Below are positions 5,014 to 5,353 of a stretch of 5,353 bases of DNA, one piece after another (the first letter of the stretch is position 1; each line of letters starts with the position of its first letter). A program made the position numbers and the translations under genes. Where the stretch lies: contig JAUXFK010000198.1 in the NCBI GenBank assembly GCA_030623035.1, forward strand, positions 1 through 5,353. Reading direction: 5' to 3'. The DNA is from Deltaproteobacteria bacterium (GTDB taxonomy: Bacteria > Desulfobacterota > UBA8473). The notes under the pieces are model-generated. The model was not told the DNA's origin and did not search any database. It saw nothing but the letters and a program-made list of their open reading frames with translations.

Positions 5014-5093
5014 TGACACCTCCTAAATCCATATTGTTAGTTATTTGACTAACCGGTACCATAGCATCCTTTGCTATGGAAAGGGAGGTGTCA
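5014..5093 (-). promoter_or_regulatory. Foldback leader that can mask the transposase ribosome binding site
   Basis: On the minus strand the ribosome binding site region GGAGGTGTCA (5023 to 5014) is the exact 10-bp complement of TGACACCTCC (5093 to 5084). Between them lie two further perfect hairpins: CCATAGCA with TGCTATGG (5059-5066, 5072-5079) and GTTAGT with ACTAAC (5036-5041, 5048-5053). A transcript entering from outside would fold into a three-way junction that hides the Shine-Dalgarno AGGAGG. A transcript starting inside 5093 would lack the masking strand. Translational shut-off of read-through messages is known in other IS families and is inferred here. Confidence 0.55.
5083..5091 (+). 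repeat. Left-end subterminal inverted repeat of the IS
   Basis: GGGAGGTGT is the inverted partner of ACACCTCTCC at 3583-3592 and lies about 70 bp upstream of the transposase start. It also forms part of the strand that can mask the ribosome binding site. Confidence 0.5.
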
Positions 5094-5129
5094 TCTCTCT
5101 ATCTATTTGTTTATCTCTTTTTAATAACT

Positions 5130-5190
5130 CTCGTCAGGCTGTGGTGACATTTAACGAAGCGATCCAAAAGAAAATGTCACGCTTGACGAG
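5130..5190. repeat. Long imperfect inverted repeat just outside the IS left end
   Basis: CTCGTCA (5130-5136) and GTGACATTT (5144-5152) pair with TGACGAG (5184-5190) and AAATGTCAC (5172-5180). Sixteen base pairs are split by an uneven internal loop, with a 19-nt terminal loop. A second small hairpin, CACC-TTCA-GGTG, follows at 5193-5204. GAG 5188-5190 could instead pair with CTC 5205-5207. The structure overlaps the start of the open frame described next. Confidence 0.5.
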
Positions 5191-5353
5191 TACACCTTCA
5201 GGTGCTCTGCTAAACCATAAAAGCACTTTATATGATTATCAGCCCTGGAAAATAGAATTTAATCTTTATCATTGCCTTTTGATGAAGGCGCAGGCGGTGA
5301 GCAAGGCTGTTGTAAAGATAGAGAGGTTGATGGAGGAGAATAGGGAGTTAACG
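5174..5353 (+). CDS. Partial ORF running off the window, unknown protein, possibly truncated by the IS
   Basis: The frame is open from 5027 to the window end without a stop. From ATG 5174 it gives 60 residues beginning MSRLTSTPSGALL and ending in a charged, heptad-like helix (AVVKIERLMEENREL) that could start a coiled coil. Plausible coding sequence continues upstream of the ATG (QAVVTFNEAIQKK, from about 5135) into the region next to the IS left end. The real start may therefore be GTG 5141 or 5144, or may have been lost when the element inserted. None of these starts has a convincing Shine-Dalgarno. I do not recognise the family. The C-terminus is outside the window. The call rests on open-frame length and amino-acid make-up. 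Confidence 0.4.
   Translation, partial: MSRLTSTPSGALLNHKSTLYDYQPWKIEFNLYHCLLMKAQAVSKAVVKIERLMEENRELT

Larger units (their letters stand above)
3570..5100 (-). mobile_element. IS110-family insertion sequence, probably IS1111-type (ends approximate)
   Basis: The element has one transposase gene of the DEDD type on the minus strand, about 90 bp of upstream end and about 410 bp of non-coding downstream end. Short inverted repeats sit near both ends: ACACCTCTCC (3583-3592) and GGGAGGTGT (5083-5091). Subterminal repeats and a long non-coding segment after the transposase are marks of the IS1111 branch. The IS110 branch has its long non-coding segment before the gene. The octamer TGACTAAC is also repeated directly near both ends (3619-3626, 5046-5053). 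The exact ends cannot be fixed because the family makes little or no target duplication. A size of about 1.5 kb fits. The frame-disrupted transposase suggests a non-autonomous copy. Confidence 0.75.

Noticed and set aside
1..5353. CRISPR array
   Set aside because: No regularly spaced direct repeats of CRISPR length occur on either strand.

Overview
This window is bacterial DNA of moderate GC. It appears to be an accessory region built from three unrelated blocks. A two-subunit coenzyme B12 mutase, a sedentary-type integron fragment and an IS110-family element fit an anaerobic, possibly Desulfobacterota-like, uncultured lineage. That taxonomic guess is inference; nothing here fixes it.

Positions 1-1065 look like a piece of an integron. 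A tRNA-like 3' end and a terminator come first. A consensus-quality promoter (231-259) points right into an attI-like core (325-340). Next is a complete cassette (about 335-905) that encodes a three-helix membrane protein of unknown function and ends in a textbook attC site (825-911). The stop codon of the cassette gene lies inside the attC R'' box. A second cassette starts with a GHKL/Hsp90-like ATPase gene but is cut off after about 45 codons. No integrase gene is in view.

Positions 1066-1389 are non-coding: a small element with weak terminal inverted repeats, a pyrimidine tract and the promoter of the next operon. Positions 1390-3446 encode the two subunits of a B12-dependent acyl-CoA mutase, with overlapping stop and start codons (ATGA). 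The small subunit has all the B12 ligands. The large subunit belongs to the methylmalonyl-CoA mutase family, but several active-site positions are changed, including His to Asn at the catalytic histidine and a rewritten substrate loop. Its substrate is therefore open, and this is the most interesting protein in the window.

Positions of about 3570-5100 are an IS110-family element, probably of the IS1111 type, on the minus strand. Its transposase gene is complete in length but broken by a 2-nt frame change. Downstream of the transposase lies about 370 nt of hairpin-rich non-coding DNA, the expected place for a bridge/seek RNA. Upstream, a 10-bp inverted repeat would mask the transposase ribosome binding site. 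An open frame runs from the right end of the element out of the window and may be a gene truncated by the insertion.
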